Of a stretch of 32,112 nt of DNA, positions 1 through 7,427 are shown piece after piece (positions within the stretch are counted from its first letter, which is position 1; each line of letters opens with the position of its first letter). Under the pieces are notes generated by a model. The model ran no database searches. It was not told the DNA's origin and worked only from the letters and a program-made list of their open reading frames with translations. The stretch lies in contig JAFSGG010000123.1 in NCBI GenBank assembly GCA_017434775.1, forward strand, positions 1 through 32,112, written 5' to 3'. The position numbers were made by a program, and so were the translations under genes. The DNA is from Clostridia bacterium. GTDB lineage: Bacteria > Bacillota > Clostridia > Christensenellales > Aristaeellaceae.

Positions 1-1188
1 CTGCATCACGCCGGGGCCCCGGACGCACAATTCGCCCACGTCCCCATTTTCCACGATTTTATCGTTTTCGTCAACAATTTTTACTTCCCATTTATAGCCG
101 GCCTTGCCAATGGCGCCCACCTTATGCACGTTTTCCACGCCCAGGTGCACGCAGCCGGGGCCGATGGATTCGGACAGGCCGTAGTTGGTATCGTACTGAT
201 GATGAGGGAACACCTGCAGCCAGCGCTTGATGAGGGACGGCGGCACGGGCTGGGCGCCGATGTGCATCAGCCGCCACTGGGACAGCTGGTATTCTTCCAG
301 CTTCACATCGCCCCGTTCGATCATGTCCAGTACGTCCTGAGCCCACGGCACCAGCAGCCACACGATGGAGCATTTTTCATCGCTGGCGGCCTTCAGCACC
401 CATTCGGGCTTGGTGCCTTTCAGCAGCACCGCCCTGCCCCCCACCATGAAGCTGCCGAACCAGTGCATCTTGGCGCCGGTGTGATACAGGGGCGGAATGC
501 ACAGGAACACGTCTTCGTGGGTCTGGCCATGGTGAGCCTGTTCGGTTTCCATGGCGTGGGTCAGGCTGCGGTGCAGGTGCAAAATGGCCTTGGGGAAGCC
601 GGTGGTGCCGGAAGAATAATAGATGGCACCGGGATCATCATCCGTCAGTTCAATGCCCGGGTTCCGGGAGGAACAGAAAGAGATCATCTGGTTATAGCTG
701 TCCGCAAAGGTGGGGCAGTCTTCCCCCACATAGAACAGGTTCTGCACCTTGGGAATGCGATCGCAGATTTCTTCCATACGGCCGATGAATTCCGGACCGA
801 ACACCAGCATGGTGCAGTCCGCCTTATCCAGGCAGTACTTGATTTCATCGGCGGTGTAGCGGTAATTGAGGGGCACCGCCACGGCGCCGGCCCGCAGGGC
901 GCCGAAATAGATGGGCAGCCATTCCAGGCTGTTCATCAAAAGAATGGCCACCTTATCCCCCTTCTTCAGCCCCCGGGTGAGCAAAAGATTGGCAAAGCGA
1001 TTGGCCTTTTTTTCGAAATCCTTCCAGGTGATTTCCCGGCGGAAGGGTTCGCCCGGCTGGGGCTGCATGAGGGAGTATTCACGCCAGGTGATGCGGCTTT
1101 CAGGCTCAAAGCTGGGGTTGATTTCCACCAGCGCCACTTCATCGCCGTAAAGTTCCGCGTTCTTGGTCAAAATTTCCGTAATGGGCAT
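1..1188 (-). CDS. AMP-dependent acyl-CoA synthetase/ligase, N-terminal 396 residues (gene runs off the window)
   Basis: The protein should activate a carboxylic acid with ATP and transfer the acyl group to CoA. The frame is open to base 1, and family members usually have 500-550 residues, so about a quarter (the small C-terminal lid domain) is missing. The adenylation core motif YSSGTTGFPK lies at residues 191-200, and the second ATP-binding motif NYGLSE is near 335-340. A GELCVRGPG segment follows near 385, leading towards the hinge. No signal peptide is visible, so it is probably cytoplasmic. The start follows an AAGGAAGG ribosome binding site ten bases upstream. The leader contains a T-box, so expression probably responds to an uncharged tRNA. 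The substrate (fatty or aromatic acid) cannot be told from this part of the protein. Confidence 0.93.
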   Translation of the reverse strand, partial: MPITEILTKNAELYGDEVALVEINPSFEPESRITWREYSLMQPQPGEPFRREITWKDFEKKANRFANLLLTRGLKKGDKVAILLMNSLEWLPIYFGALRAGAVAVPLNYRYTADEIKYCLDKADCTMLVFGPEFIGRMEEICDRIPKVQNLFYVGEDCPTFADSYNQMISFCSSRNPGIELTDDDPGAIYYSSGTTGFPKAILHLHRSLTHAMETEQAHHGQTHEDVFLCIPPLYHTGAKMHWFGSFMVGGRAVLLKGTKPEWVLKAASDEKCSIVWLLVPWAQDVLDMIERGDVKLEEYQLSQWRLMHIGAQPVPPSLIKRWLQVFPHHQYDTNYGLSESIGPGCVHLGVENVHKVGAIGKAGYKWEVKIVDENDKIVENGDVGELCVRGPGVMQ

Positions 1189-1228
1189 AGTTCCGATACC
1201 TTCCTTTATTCGTGATGCCGCAGGGCAT

Positions 1229-1258
1229 AAAAAAGCCTCTGCAGTTTTTCTGCAGAGG
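1229..1258 (-). terminator. T-box intrinsic terminator
   Basis: A 9-bp stem (CCTCTGCAG with CTGCAGAGG) around an AAAAA loop is followed by CTTTTTT on the minus strand. Its 5' arm is shared with the antiterminator, giving the two mutually exclusive folds expected of a T-box. Confidence 0.92.
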
Positions 1259-1490
1259 ACGATAAATTCTTTTACCGCGGTACCACCTCTGTTGCCGTTC
1301 ATCAAACGACCCCTCCGGCAACCAGCATGCGCGATTGCCTTTCCGCTGTAACGGGCGTACCCGGCAAGGCCTACTTTTTTCAGCCCCCTGCTCCCGGGAT
1401 GTATTCGCCGCCTTTTCCGCTTTGTGCCTTGCACCACCCGGCACTTCTCTGAAAGCATCCAAAAACGCTACTTCTTCCCGATCCACGCAT
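1229..1490 (-). promoter_or_regulatory. T-box riboswitch leader, probable tyrosine (UAC) specifier
   Basis: Reading the minus strand, the leader has the Stem I loop-E element AAGTAG near 1467, and the distal Stem I signature AGAGAAGTGCC...GGTGGTGCAAGGCAC. A specifier stretch GAA-TAC-A is near 1401-1407, and the conserved T-box core AGGTGGTACCGCGG is at 1274-1287. CAGAGG before the core can pair with CCTCTG after it (antiterminator). The same CCTCTG is used in the terminator at 1229-1258. In known T-boxes the specifier is usually preceded by GAA and followed by A, so UAC (tyrosine) is the best reading. The core identification is firm; the specifier is inferred from a hand-drawn Stem I. The gene it controls is the acyl-CoA ligase, which starts about 40 bases after the terminator. 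Confidence 0.9.
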
Positions 1491-1497
1491 TTGCCTC

Positions 1498-1527
1498 ATT
1501 ATAGCGGTTTTGATGGGGCGAGGTCAA
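1498..1527 (-). promoter_or_regulatory. Sigma-A promoter of the T-box/ligase transcript
   Basis: TTGACC (1522-1527) and a perfect TATAAT (1498-1503) are separated by 18 bases on the minus strand. Transcription would start around 1490, just before Stem I of the T-box. Confidence 0.85.
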
Positions 1528-1604
1528 GGGGAAAACGGTATATTCTTTGTTCTTTGTTTATATCACAAAAAGAGATTATCCTTCCATGAAGCTTACACTG
1601 TATT

Positions 1605-2645
1605 TCACGCTTCTATGGTAAAGGCACAGCATTCTTCCAATTCCGCGGGGCATGCCGCCAGCAAGGCTTCGTAGCCCTTTTCCTGGGTGCGTGAAAAGCC
1701 ATGACAGAAGATAACATTCAGGCCCTGTTCATCCATTAATACCCCAAAGTCCGCTTCTTCCATGCCAACGGGAAACAAGGAAAGAATCTGGGGGCCCATC
1801 ATCCGAAACACTTCTTCCTCCTGATCATCCGCTATCATCTGCACGATGGTTTCCCGCTGCTCCCCCATCCATTTCCAGAACAGAGGAATGCGTTTTTCAT
1901 TCACCGGCTGGGTAAAGAAATGCGGATGGATTCCCTTTCGGATATCGTCTACCATGGATTCCGTTTCAGGGGGCAGCTTGCCCTCCTGCCGTGCTTGTTC
2001 CAGCATTTGGTTTGTTTTTTCCGTTTCCTGCCGGAGTGCATGGAAAATGGCTGCGATCGCCGATCGCCCGGGCAGATCCGGCGCCTTTTCTTCCGAACGC
2101 TGCAAAAACGTTTCGGCTTCCTGCATATGATGCATCATGATATGGCAGGCAGCGCAGCCCAGATAAGCCGCAGCCAGCGCAGGGGCAAATTCCTTTTCTT
2201 CTCTCTTTTCCAACAGCTCTGCCGCTATGGCATACTGCCCGGCTGCTATCGAATACATGTCGTCGTCATACGCCGCTTTGGCCACCTTAAGGTAGGGCAA
2301 ATAATAGCCGTGATTGTAGGCATTCGCTCTGCGGTAGAAGGTGCACATATCATCATGCCGGCCGATCATTTCAAGGCAAAGCCCCATGAAGAAAAACCAG
2401 GCGGCATGATCCGCATCCGTCTGGCAGGCTTCCTGCAATATTTTCAGCTTATCTGCGGCCGGTTTCACTTCCTGGCGGCTCAGATGATTGAGCGCATCGG
2501 TCAGATGCACCCGGGCAACATAGGAATGTTCAAATGCCGTATCCAAAAGGGGCGAAAACGCCTTTGCGTGTACTTGCCAGCTTTTCTGGAACGCCGCAGA
2601 TTCAAAGGCTTTCTTCGCCATTTTTTCCATCATTTTGTTTTTCAT
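1605..2645 (-). CDS. Helical-repeat (TPR-like) protein of unknown function, 346 aa
   Basis: I do not recognise a named family. Residues about 45-225 are rich in paired amphipathic helices with alanine-, tyrosine- and leucine-rich spacing typical of TPR-like repeats. Examples are the segments around WFFFMGLCLEMIGRHDD and AAAYLGCAACHIMMHHMQEA. The last 100 residues form a different, mixed alpha/beta-looking domain ending in an acidic, cysteine-containing tail. There is no signal peptide or membrane segment, so it is probably cytoplasmic. The start follows GGAGGA at a good distance. Its own sigma-A promoter lies just upstream, and the gene appears to be transcribed alone. A role as a scaffold or adaptor is possible but is only inference from the repeats. 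Confidence 0.85.
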   Translation of the reverse strand: MKNKMMEKMAKKAFESAAFQKSWQVHAKAFSPLLDTAFEHSYVARVHLTDALNHLSRQEVKPAADKLKILQEACQTDADHAAWFFFMGLCLEMIGRHDDMCTFYRRANAYNHGYYLPYLKVAKAAYDDDMYSIAAGQYAIAAELLEKREEKEFAPALAAAYLGCAACHIMMHHMQEAETFLQRSEEKAPDLPGRSAIAAIFHALRQETEKTNQMLEQARQEGKLPPETESMVDDIRKGIHPHFFTQPVNEKRIPLFWKWMGEQRETIVQMIADDQEEEVFRMMGPQILSLFPVGMEEADFGVLMDEQGLNVIFCHGFSRTQEKGYEALLAACPAELEECCAFTIEA

Positions 2646-2667
2646 TCTGTTTTATCCTCCGGCTATC

Positions 2668-2696
2668 AGTATAGCACGGCTCCTTTTTCCTGTAAA
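2668..2696 (-). promoter_or_regulatory. Sigma-A promoter of the helical-repeat protein gene
   Basis: TTTACA (2691-2696) and TATACT (2668-2673) are separated by 17 bases on the minus strand, 22 bases before the start codon and directly ahead of the GGAGGA site. Confidence 0.8.
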
Positions 2697-2800
2697 GAAA
2701 AAAGGGAAGGCCGTCGTTCTGCCCTTCCTCTTTTCTGTCAGGCTGCATTTAAAAGGTTGTGTTTCTTCGGTCTGCTCCGCTTATGCTCACCCATACGCCT

Positions 2801-2829
2801 TTGACAGCTACTTTTCAAAATGCTATAAA
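2801..2829 (+). promoter_or_regulatory. Orphan plus-strand sigma-A promoter
   Basis: TTGACA (2801-2806), a 17-base spacer and TATAAA (2824-2829) make one of the best promoter matches in the window, yet no conventional gene lies downstream on this strand. The rest of the 2697-2973 gap holds only a weak 6-bp hairpin near 2705-2730. Confidence 0.65.
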
Positions 2830-2835
2830 TAATAG

Positions 2836-2975
2836 CAATAACACATGAACAAAACGGCGAAATCTACGCACGTTACCGTTGATCGTACAACATCTTTACA
2901 GCGGTGAAACCGATGCAGGAAAACAATGAAATAAAAAACGGGGAAACGGCATTTTCTGCCCTTTCCCCATTTTTT
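2836..2975 (+). ncRNA. Candidate small RNA or microprotein transcript of about 140 nt
   Basis: The unit runs from the expected start point of the orphan promoter to a strong hairpin with a T tract (stem 2940-2968, then ATTTTTT). Inside is a 20-codon open frame at 2845-2907 (MNKTAKSTHVTVDRTTSLQR) with no convincing ribosome binding site, so a non-coding RNA is as likely as a microprotein. I do not recognise it as 6S RNA, tmRNA or SRP RNA. Its 3' end overlaps the terminator of spoIVB on the opposite strand. This is an inference from signal arrangement only. Confidence 0.4.
2933..2975. terminator. Bidirectional terminator after spoIVB and the candidate small RNA
   Basis: GGGGAAA on one arm pairs with TTTCCCC on the other, with inner GGC/GCC pairs. 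There is a run of six T on each strand's 3' side (TTTTTT on minus at 2933-2938, ATTTTTT on plus at 2969-2975). It lies immediately beyond the spoIVB stop codon. Confidence 0.85.
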
Positions 2976-4218
2976 ATGCTGCATTTTCTGCCGCCTGGGT
3001 ATCTTCCGTTTCCAGCATCCATTCGATATAGACGGCATAGCCCTGGGTGGGGTCATCCACAAAAACGTGGGTCACCGCGCCGATGATCTTGCCATTCTGG
3101 ATGATGGGGCTGCCGCTCATGCCCTGTACGATGCCGCCGGTCTTTTCCAGCAGCTCCGGATCCGTTACCCGGATGACCATGGATTTGGGAGCGGCGGATT
3201 GCTGACGGCTCAGGTGGGTAACCTGGATGTCATAGGCCTTGACTCCTTCCCCATCCACGGTGGAAAGGATCTGGGCCGGGCCCACCTTCACGCTCTCCTG
3301 ATACCCCACCGGCAAACCCTCCGGATAGAGGGACGACGGCGCATCCATCCGGCCGTAGATGCCCAGCTGTGTATTTTGCTGTATATCCCCCAGCACCCTC
3401 TGATTGCGCAAAAAGCTGCCGCGCAGTTCCCCGGGATTGCCCTTCTGGCCCTTCTTAACCCCCACAATTTCCGCCTGCATCAAGGCGCCCATGCGCACGG
3501 GCAAAAGCTTGGCCGTATCCGCATCCAAAATGGCGTGGCCCAGAGCACCGTAGCTTCCATCCTGCGGATTGTAATAAGAAAGGGTGCCCACCCCGGCGGT
3601 ACTGTCCCGCACCCAGGCGCCAATGCGCCAGATACCGGTGGGCTTATCCAGCTGAGGTTTCAGGGTGGTTTCCTTTTTTTCATCATTCCGGCGGAAACCG
3701 ATGCGCATATCCTTTCCTTTGCTTTCCTCCACCAGAGCAATCAGCTCCTCCCCGGTCATAACCGGTTTTCCATTCACGGTTTCAATCACGTCCCCGGCTT
3801 GCAGTCCTGCCTGTTTCGCCGGGCTCTGCCCTGCCACGTCGGATACGCCCACCACCATCACGCCTTTCATGGCCAGGGCAATGCCCACCGCCTGCCCGCC
3901 GGGCACCAGACGGATATCCTCTTCCACATTCACGCGCACCCGCTTTACCGGAAACAGGCCGAAAAGATTGATGGTCACTTCCGTTTCCCCGGTGGATATA
4001 GCCTGCAGCTTACCGTTTTCCCCGGAAAGCAGCCGCTGGTCCCGGCTGGAAAGCACCGCTACGCCCACGTCCATATCCCAGCTTTGCCCCACGGCAATAC
4101 GGTACAATTCCGGCATATTCCGGGTGGCCTGGGCCGTGGGTGAAAAGATCATCCACATGGCCATGGCCAACAGCAAACACCCGGCAATTTTCCGGGGCAA
4201 TCGAACCTTCTTTTTCAT
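2974..4218 (-). CDS. spoIVB: SpoIVB sporulation serine peptidase (family S55)
   Basis: SpoIVB is made in the forespore, crosses to the space between the forespore membranes, and cleaves SpoIVFA to trigger pro-sigma-K processing in the mother cell. The 414-residue protein has an N-terminal membrane/signal segment (about 10-30) and a PDZ domain (about 105-185, with GLQAGDVIETVNG). The S55 peptidase domain occupies about 195-405. The catalytic residues fit the family: His228 in GALGHAI, Asp353 in RVTDPELL and Ser368 in GMSGSP. The spacing between them closely matches the Bacillus enzyme as I recall it. The C-terminal DPTQGYAVYIEWML is also family-typical. A GGGGGG-containing site precedes the start. 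The gene stands alone here, without the spo0A or recN neighbours common elsewhere. It is strong evidence that the host sporulates or descends from sporulators. Confidence 0.97.
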   Translation of the reverse strand: MKKKVRLPRKIAGCLLLAMAMWMIFSPTAQATRNMPELYRIAVGQSWDMDVGVAVLSSRDQRLLSGENGKLQAISTGETEVTINLFGLFPVKRVRVNVEEDIRLVPGGQAVGIALAMKGVMVVGVSDVAGQSPAKQAGLQAGDVIETVNGKPVMTGEELIALVEESKGKDMRIGFRRNDEKKETTLKPQLDKPTGIWRIGAWVRDSTAGVGTLSYYNPQDGSYGALGHAILDADTAKLLPVRMGALMQAEIVGVKKGQKGNPGELRGSFLRNQRVLGDIQQNTQLGIYGRMDAPSSLYPEGLPVGYQESVKVGPAQILSTVDGEGVKAYDIQVTHLSRQQSAAPKSMVIRVTDPELLEKTGGIVQGMSGSPIIQNGKIIGAVTHVFVDDPTQGYAVYIEWMLETEDTQAAENAA

Positions 4219-4249
4219 CCTTCATCCCCCCGCCATGCATCTTCTCTTT

Positions 4250-4279
4250 CAATATGGCAGGGTTCATGGGCCGCTATAC
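4250..4279 (-). promoter_or_regulatory. Possible forespore (sigma-F/sigma-G type) promoter of spoIVB
   Basis: On the minus strand, GTATA (4275-4279) is followed after 18 bases by CATATTG (4250-4256). This resembles the forespore consensus GYATA...CATnnTA with one mismatch. It ends about 30 bases before the start codon, and no good sigma-A promoter is seen. Forespore control would fit the known role of SpoIVB. Confidence 0.45.
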
Positions 4280-4343
4280 TGGAAAAGAAACTGCCCGCCA
4301 CCATTTCATGGGAATTAAAAACAAACGTCCTGCACAAAGCATA

Positions 4344-4372
4344 TTGAAATACAAGCTGCTTTCGTCTATAAT
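4344..4372 (+). promoter_or_regulatory. Sigma-A promoter of the TM2 protein gene
   Basis: TTGAAA (4344-4349), 17 bases, TATAAT (4367-4372), about 20 bases before the start codon. Confidence 0.85.
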
Positions 4373-4391
4373 GAAAAAGAGGTGAACGACG

Positions 4392-4787
4392 ATGAAATGC
4401 TCTTCCTGCGGTGCACAGATTGCAGAAAATGCCCGTTATTGCAGCTATTGCGGCACGGAAGCCAGGGCGGATGCTCAGCCTGTGTATCAACAGCCGGAAC
4501 CGATAATCCACGTCCACAATCATTATTATCAGCAGCCGGACGAAAGCTATTCCAAAGTAATTTATATGGAGCCTCAAAAAAGTTCCAAAAGCCGGCTGAT
4601 GCTTTTGCTGCTGTTCTGGTTTACCGGTGTACTGGGTGGGCACAAATTTTATTCCGGAAAGATTGGAACAGGTTTTCTGTATCTGTTCACAGGCGGCCTG
4701 TTTGGCATCGGGCTGATTGTGGATTTCTTTTCCATTCTCTTTGGCTCCCCCACCGATCATGACGGCCTGCCCATCAAATGGTCATAA
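4392..4787 (+). CDS. Zinc-ribbon and TM2 domain membrane protein, 131 aa
   Basis: The N-terminus is a small zinc ribbon with two CxxC pairs (Cys3/Cys6 and Cys17/Cys20). A polar linker rich in Q, P, H and Y follows (about 25-65). The C-terminal half is a TM2 domain: two transmembrane helices joined by a short turn, with the family features GVLGGHKFYSGK and a second helix ending in a short polar tail. TM2 proteins are widespread small membrane proteins whose molecular role in bacteria is not settled. The ribosome binding site GAGGTGA precedes the start by six bases. It is a single-gene unit with its own promoter and terminator. Confidence 0.92.
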   Translation: MKCSSCGAQIAENARYCSYCGTEARADAQPVYQQPEPIIHVHNHYYQQPDESYSKVIYMEPQKSSKSRLMLLLLFWFTGVLGGHKFYSGKIGTGFLYLFTGGLFGIGLIVDFFSILFGSPTDHDGLPIKWS

Positions 4788-4800
4788 AATGAATAGCAAA

Positions 4801-4831
4801 CAGCCGCAGCTTTTTCCTGCGGCTGTTTTTT
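4801..4831 (+). terminator. Intrinsic terminator after the TM2 gene
   Basis: CAGCCGCAG pairs with CTGCGGCTG around a CTTTTTC loop, followed by TTTTTT on the plus strand. Confidence 0.92.
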
Positions 4832-4833
4832 GA

Positions 4834-5970
4834 TTATTCAATTTTCACGCATTCTTCCCCTGCAGTAACTTCTTCCAATCTTTTTTTCATTTTCATAAAA
4901 CCATCATGCTTATCAAAATAAGCTGTCAGTTCGTTCAGCCGATACAACAGCATCCCCCGTTCGCTTCCCTGCCAGCATTTACAATCATCCGCCTTTTCAC
5001 ACCGCAGCATATTGATAAATGGTGCAGTATAAAGAGTGTTTTGCCGCGTATCGTATGCTGATGCATGACGTTCAGCTTCCAATAGTTGCTGAAACGCCAC
5101 CTCCGTATCACCTTTGAACAAATACAATTCGCAAAGGCGACGATGATTCCACCCCACCATGCGGTGATAGCATTGCAAATTTCCATCCGTAATGAATAGT
5201 TCGATCAAATTATTGGCTGCTTGAATATAGCTTATCCGCTCATCAACAGATAAGGATGCAGCGATTTCATATTCTTTACTAAAAGCAATCTCGACAAGCG
5301 TTGTTACAACATAATCCATTGCTTTCAGCATCGATTGCTGAAGAAAATGCTTTTTTTCTTCACCGCATAGAATTTCAGCCAGCATTTTCTCACGGCAATG
5401 ATCAAAATCCGCCATACTATTTGCCAGCCTCGCAGCTTCCTGTCGGTTACCTGCAGCAGCATAATACCGGCAAAGTAATGCATTTGCACGCAAACGCTCC
5501 TGTTCATGATGGCACTCATCCAATACCCGATCACATATTGCTCGAATTTGCTGTGCATATCGGCCATTGGCGTATTCTTCCTTTTCCGTTGCCGAACCAC
5601 CGGCAAACAAATACATTGTTTCGGCAAGATTCATAACAAAATGGTAATTCCGTGGAAATTGTTCCAGCGCTTCACGCATCAAAAGCAGGCGCGCCGAAAG
5701 ATTCCCCTTCTTACAATATTCCATGTATTGCTGTTCATATTGTTCAAGCAATTGTTCCCGTCTGTTTGTGTTCATATCAAACAAAGTATCCGTAGATACA
5801 TCAAACAACCTTGCTATTACGGGAACCAACATAATATCCGGGTAAGACAACCCATTCTCCCAGCGACTGATTGTCTGAAATGATACATTCAGCGCTTGGG
5901 CAACCTGTTCCTGGGTCATGCCATTTGTTTTGCGTAACTCTTTCAGCTTTTCGCCCATCATTCTGCTCAT
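4834..5970 (-). CDS. HTH (XRE-type) transcription regulator with a long helical C-terminal domain, 378 aa
   Basis: The first 65 residues are a classic XRE/Cro helix-turn-helix: GEKLKELRKTNGMTQEQVAQ then VSFQTISRWENGLSYPD. The remaining 300 residues are alpha-helical with TPR-like pairs. This recalls peptide-sensing regulators of the RRNPP type, but no specific subfamily is recognised. I start at MSRMMGEK because AAAGGA lies eight bases upstream; 21 further in-frame residues upstream lack such a site and do not look like protein. The base composition is visibly richer in A and T than the neighbours, which hints at transfer. The adjacent divergent gene, a beta-lactamase-fold hydrolase, could be a target, but this is unproven. 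Confidence 0.9.
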   Translation of the reverse strand: MSRMMGEKLKELRKTNGMTQEQVAQALNVSFQTISRWENGLSYPDIMLVPVIARLFDVSTDTLFDMNTNRREQLLEQYEQQYMEYCKKGNLSARLLLMREALEQFPRNYHFVMNLAETMYLFAGGSATEKEEYANGRYAQQIRAICDRVLDECHHEQERLRANALLCRYYAAAGNRQEAARLANSMADFDHCREKMLAEILCGEEKKHFLQQSMLKAMDYVVTTLVEIAFSKEYEIAASLSVDERISYIQAANNLIELFITDGNLQCYHRMVGWNHRRLCELYLFKGDTEVAFQQLLEAERHASAYDTRQNTLYTAPFINMLRCEKADDCKCWQGSERGMLLYRLNELTAYFDKHDGFMKMKKRLEEVTAGEECVKIE

Positions 5971-6172
5971 ACAACAAATCCTTTCATCCGTAATCAAAGC
6001 ATAGTATTTGCAGCTGCAGTAACACTGTATCACTTGTCACGATAAAACACCATCGCATCATGTAGGAAAAAACTTTCTCAGCCAACCAACATCACAGCAA
6101 AACATTCCAAAAGCTTTTGTTTTTTTCTACCCATTCCCTTCCGTCTACACATGTAACAGTTCACGTTTCCCC

Positions 6173-6201
6173 TTGTGAGGAAGCGTTTTCCATGCTACAA
6201 T
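6173..6201 (+). promoter_or_regulatory. Sigma-A promoter of the beta-lactamase-fold hydrolase
   Basis: TTGTGA (6173-6178), 17 bases, TACAAT (6196-6201), about 30 bases before the start. I see no other clear element in the 5971-6172 gap, and no strong promoter for the divergent HTH gene. Confidence 0.75.
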
Positions 6202-6232
6202 ATCAGGGACTACAAAAGAAACGGGGGATCCC

Positions 6233-7363
6233 ATGAAACGATTGATAGCCATAATGCTGCTGCTTGCATTGCTGCCTGCCCTTTGCCTGGCGGAACTGAC
6301 GGAAGAATACGCCCATGCCCGGTTCCGGGGAAGGGATATTGTGGGCGGTGCCGTGATTATTTCCCGGAACGGCGAAATTTTGTTCAGCTCGGCTTACGGC
6401 TATAAAAATGCCGGGAAAAACAAGCCGGTCACGCTGGATACCTGCTTCCGCATCGCCTCGGTGACCAAGCTGGTCAGTGCCGTGGGGCTGATGAAGCTGA
6501 TCGAAGAAAAAGGAATCAGCCTGGATACCCCGGTAAAAGACATTGTGGGCTTCCAGGTGGTAAACCCGGCTTTCCCGGATCAGCCCATCACCATCCGGCA
6601 GGTGCTCAGCCACACCTCCGGTTTTGTGCAAACCCAGTACTATTTTCCCAATTGGGAAGCCCTGAAGCCGGATAACCGTTATTTTTCCAAAAAGATCGCC
6701 CCCGGTACCCAATACGGCTATGCCAATCTCAACGGCGGCCTCATCGGTGCCATGATCGAAGCCCTCAGCGGCCAGAGCGTGCATGACTATATGCAGGAAA
6801 ATGTCTTTCTTCCCCTTGGCATCAATGCCGCCTATCACCCCGGCATGCTGCCGGATCAAAGCGACGTATCCGACCGGCTCAGCAAGGAAGGCCGCACCGT
6901 GCAGACAGCCAGCAAAGCCATTGCCCGGGTAGATGAATACTCCGACGGCTGCGATCCCCGAGCCCATACCAATATCACCTCCGGCTCTCTCTGGATCAGT
7001 GCCAACGGCCTCAACCGCATCATTTCCATGCTGCAGATGGGCGGAGAGCTGGACGGCGTGCGTATCCTGCAGCCTGAAACCGTGCAGCTGATGATGCAGC
7101 CCCAGCACCTGATTGAAGGCTCCTCCGTCACGACAGAAAGCCCCTACGGCCTGTGCATGTACCGGGAGGAAAACATGCCCGGCGGCACCTGGTACGGCCA
7201 TCAGGGAAGGTATGACGGCCTGTCCTCCAATATCTATTTCCAGCCGGATACCGGGCTCACCGTCACCGTGATCGCAAACGGTTACAGCCCCCACGCCAAA
7301 GACGATATTGTCACCATTGCCCGTACCTTCATGGAAGTGTCTCAGGAATATGTAACAGAATAA
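6233..7363 (+). CDS. Secreted serine hydrolase of the beta-lactamase (class C/penicillin-binding) fold, 376 aa
   Basis: Residues 1-20 form a signal peptide ending ALCLA. The mature part is a beta-lactamase-related domain. The active-site serine motif SVTK is at 76-79, the YAN motif (Tyr163 to Asn165) follows, and HQG at 323-325 stands where class C enzymes have KTG. The HxG form is common in D-aminopeptidase- and esterase-like members. The true substrate could therefore be a peptidoglycan peptide, a D-amino-acid peptide or an ester rather than a beta-lactam antibiotic. A GGGGGA site precedes the start. It is transcribed alone from its own promoter. Confidence 0.92.
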   Translation: MKRLIAIMLLLALLPALCLAELTEEYAHARFRGRDIVGGAVIISRNGEILFSSAYGYKNAGKNKPVTLDTCFRIASVTKLVSAVGLMKLIEEKGISLDTPVKDIVGFQVVNPAFPDQPITIRQVLSHTSGFVQTQYYFPNWEALKPDNRYFSKKIAPGTQYGYANLNGGLIGAMIEALSGQSVHDYMQENVFLPLGINAAYHPGMLPDQSDVSDRLSKEGRTVQTASKAIARVDEYSDGCDPRAHTNITSGSLWISANGLNRIISMLQMGGELDGVRILQPETVQLMMQPQHLIEGSSVTTESPYGLCMYREENMPGGTWYGHQGRYDGLSSNIYFQPDTGLTVTVIANGYSPHAKDDIVTIARTFMEVSQEYVTE

Positions 7364-7368
7364 AAACA

Positions 7369-7394
7369 AGCGGCCCTTTCTTAAACGGGCCGCT
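7369..7394. terminator. Bidirectional terminator between convergent genes
   Basis: AGCGGCCC pairs with GGGCCGCT around a ten-base loop. CCTTTTAT follows on the plus strand and TGTTTTTATT on the minus strand. Confidence 0.85.
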
Positions 7395-7427
7395 CCTTTT
7401 ATCCTTTCAACAAACAGAAAGGACGCA

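Noticed and set aside
1139..1486. A 115-codon minus-strand frame before the ligase
   Set aside because: It spans the T-box leader. The conserved RNA elements explain the sequence, and the frame has no protein-like features.
6110..6130. A terminator at the CAAAAGCTTTTG palindrome followed by T
   Set aside because: The palindrome has no loop and a weak stem, and no gene ends upstream on that strand.
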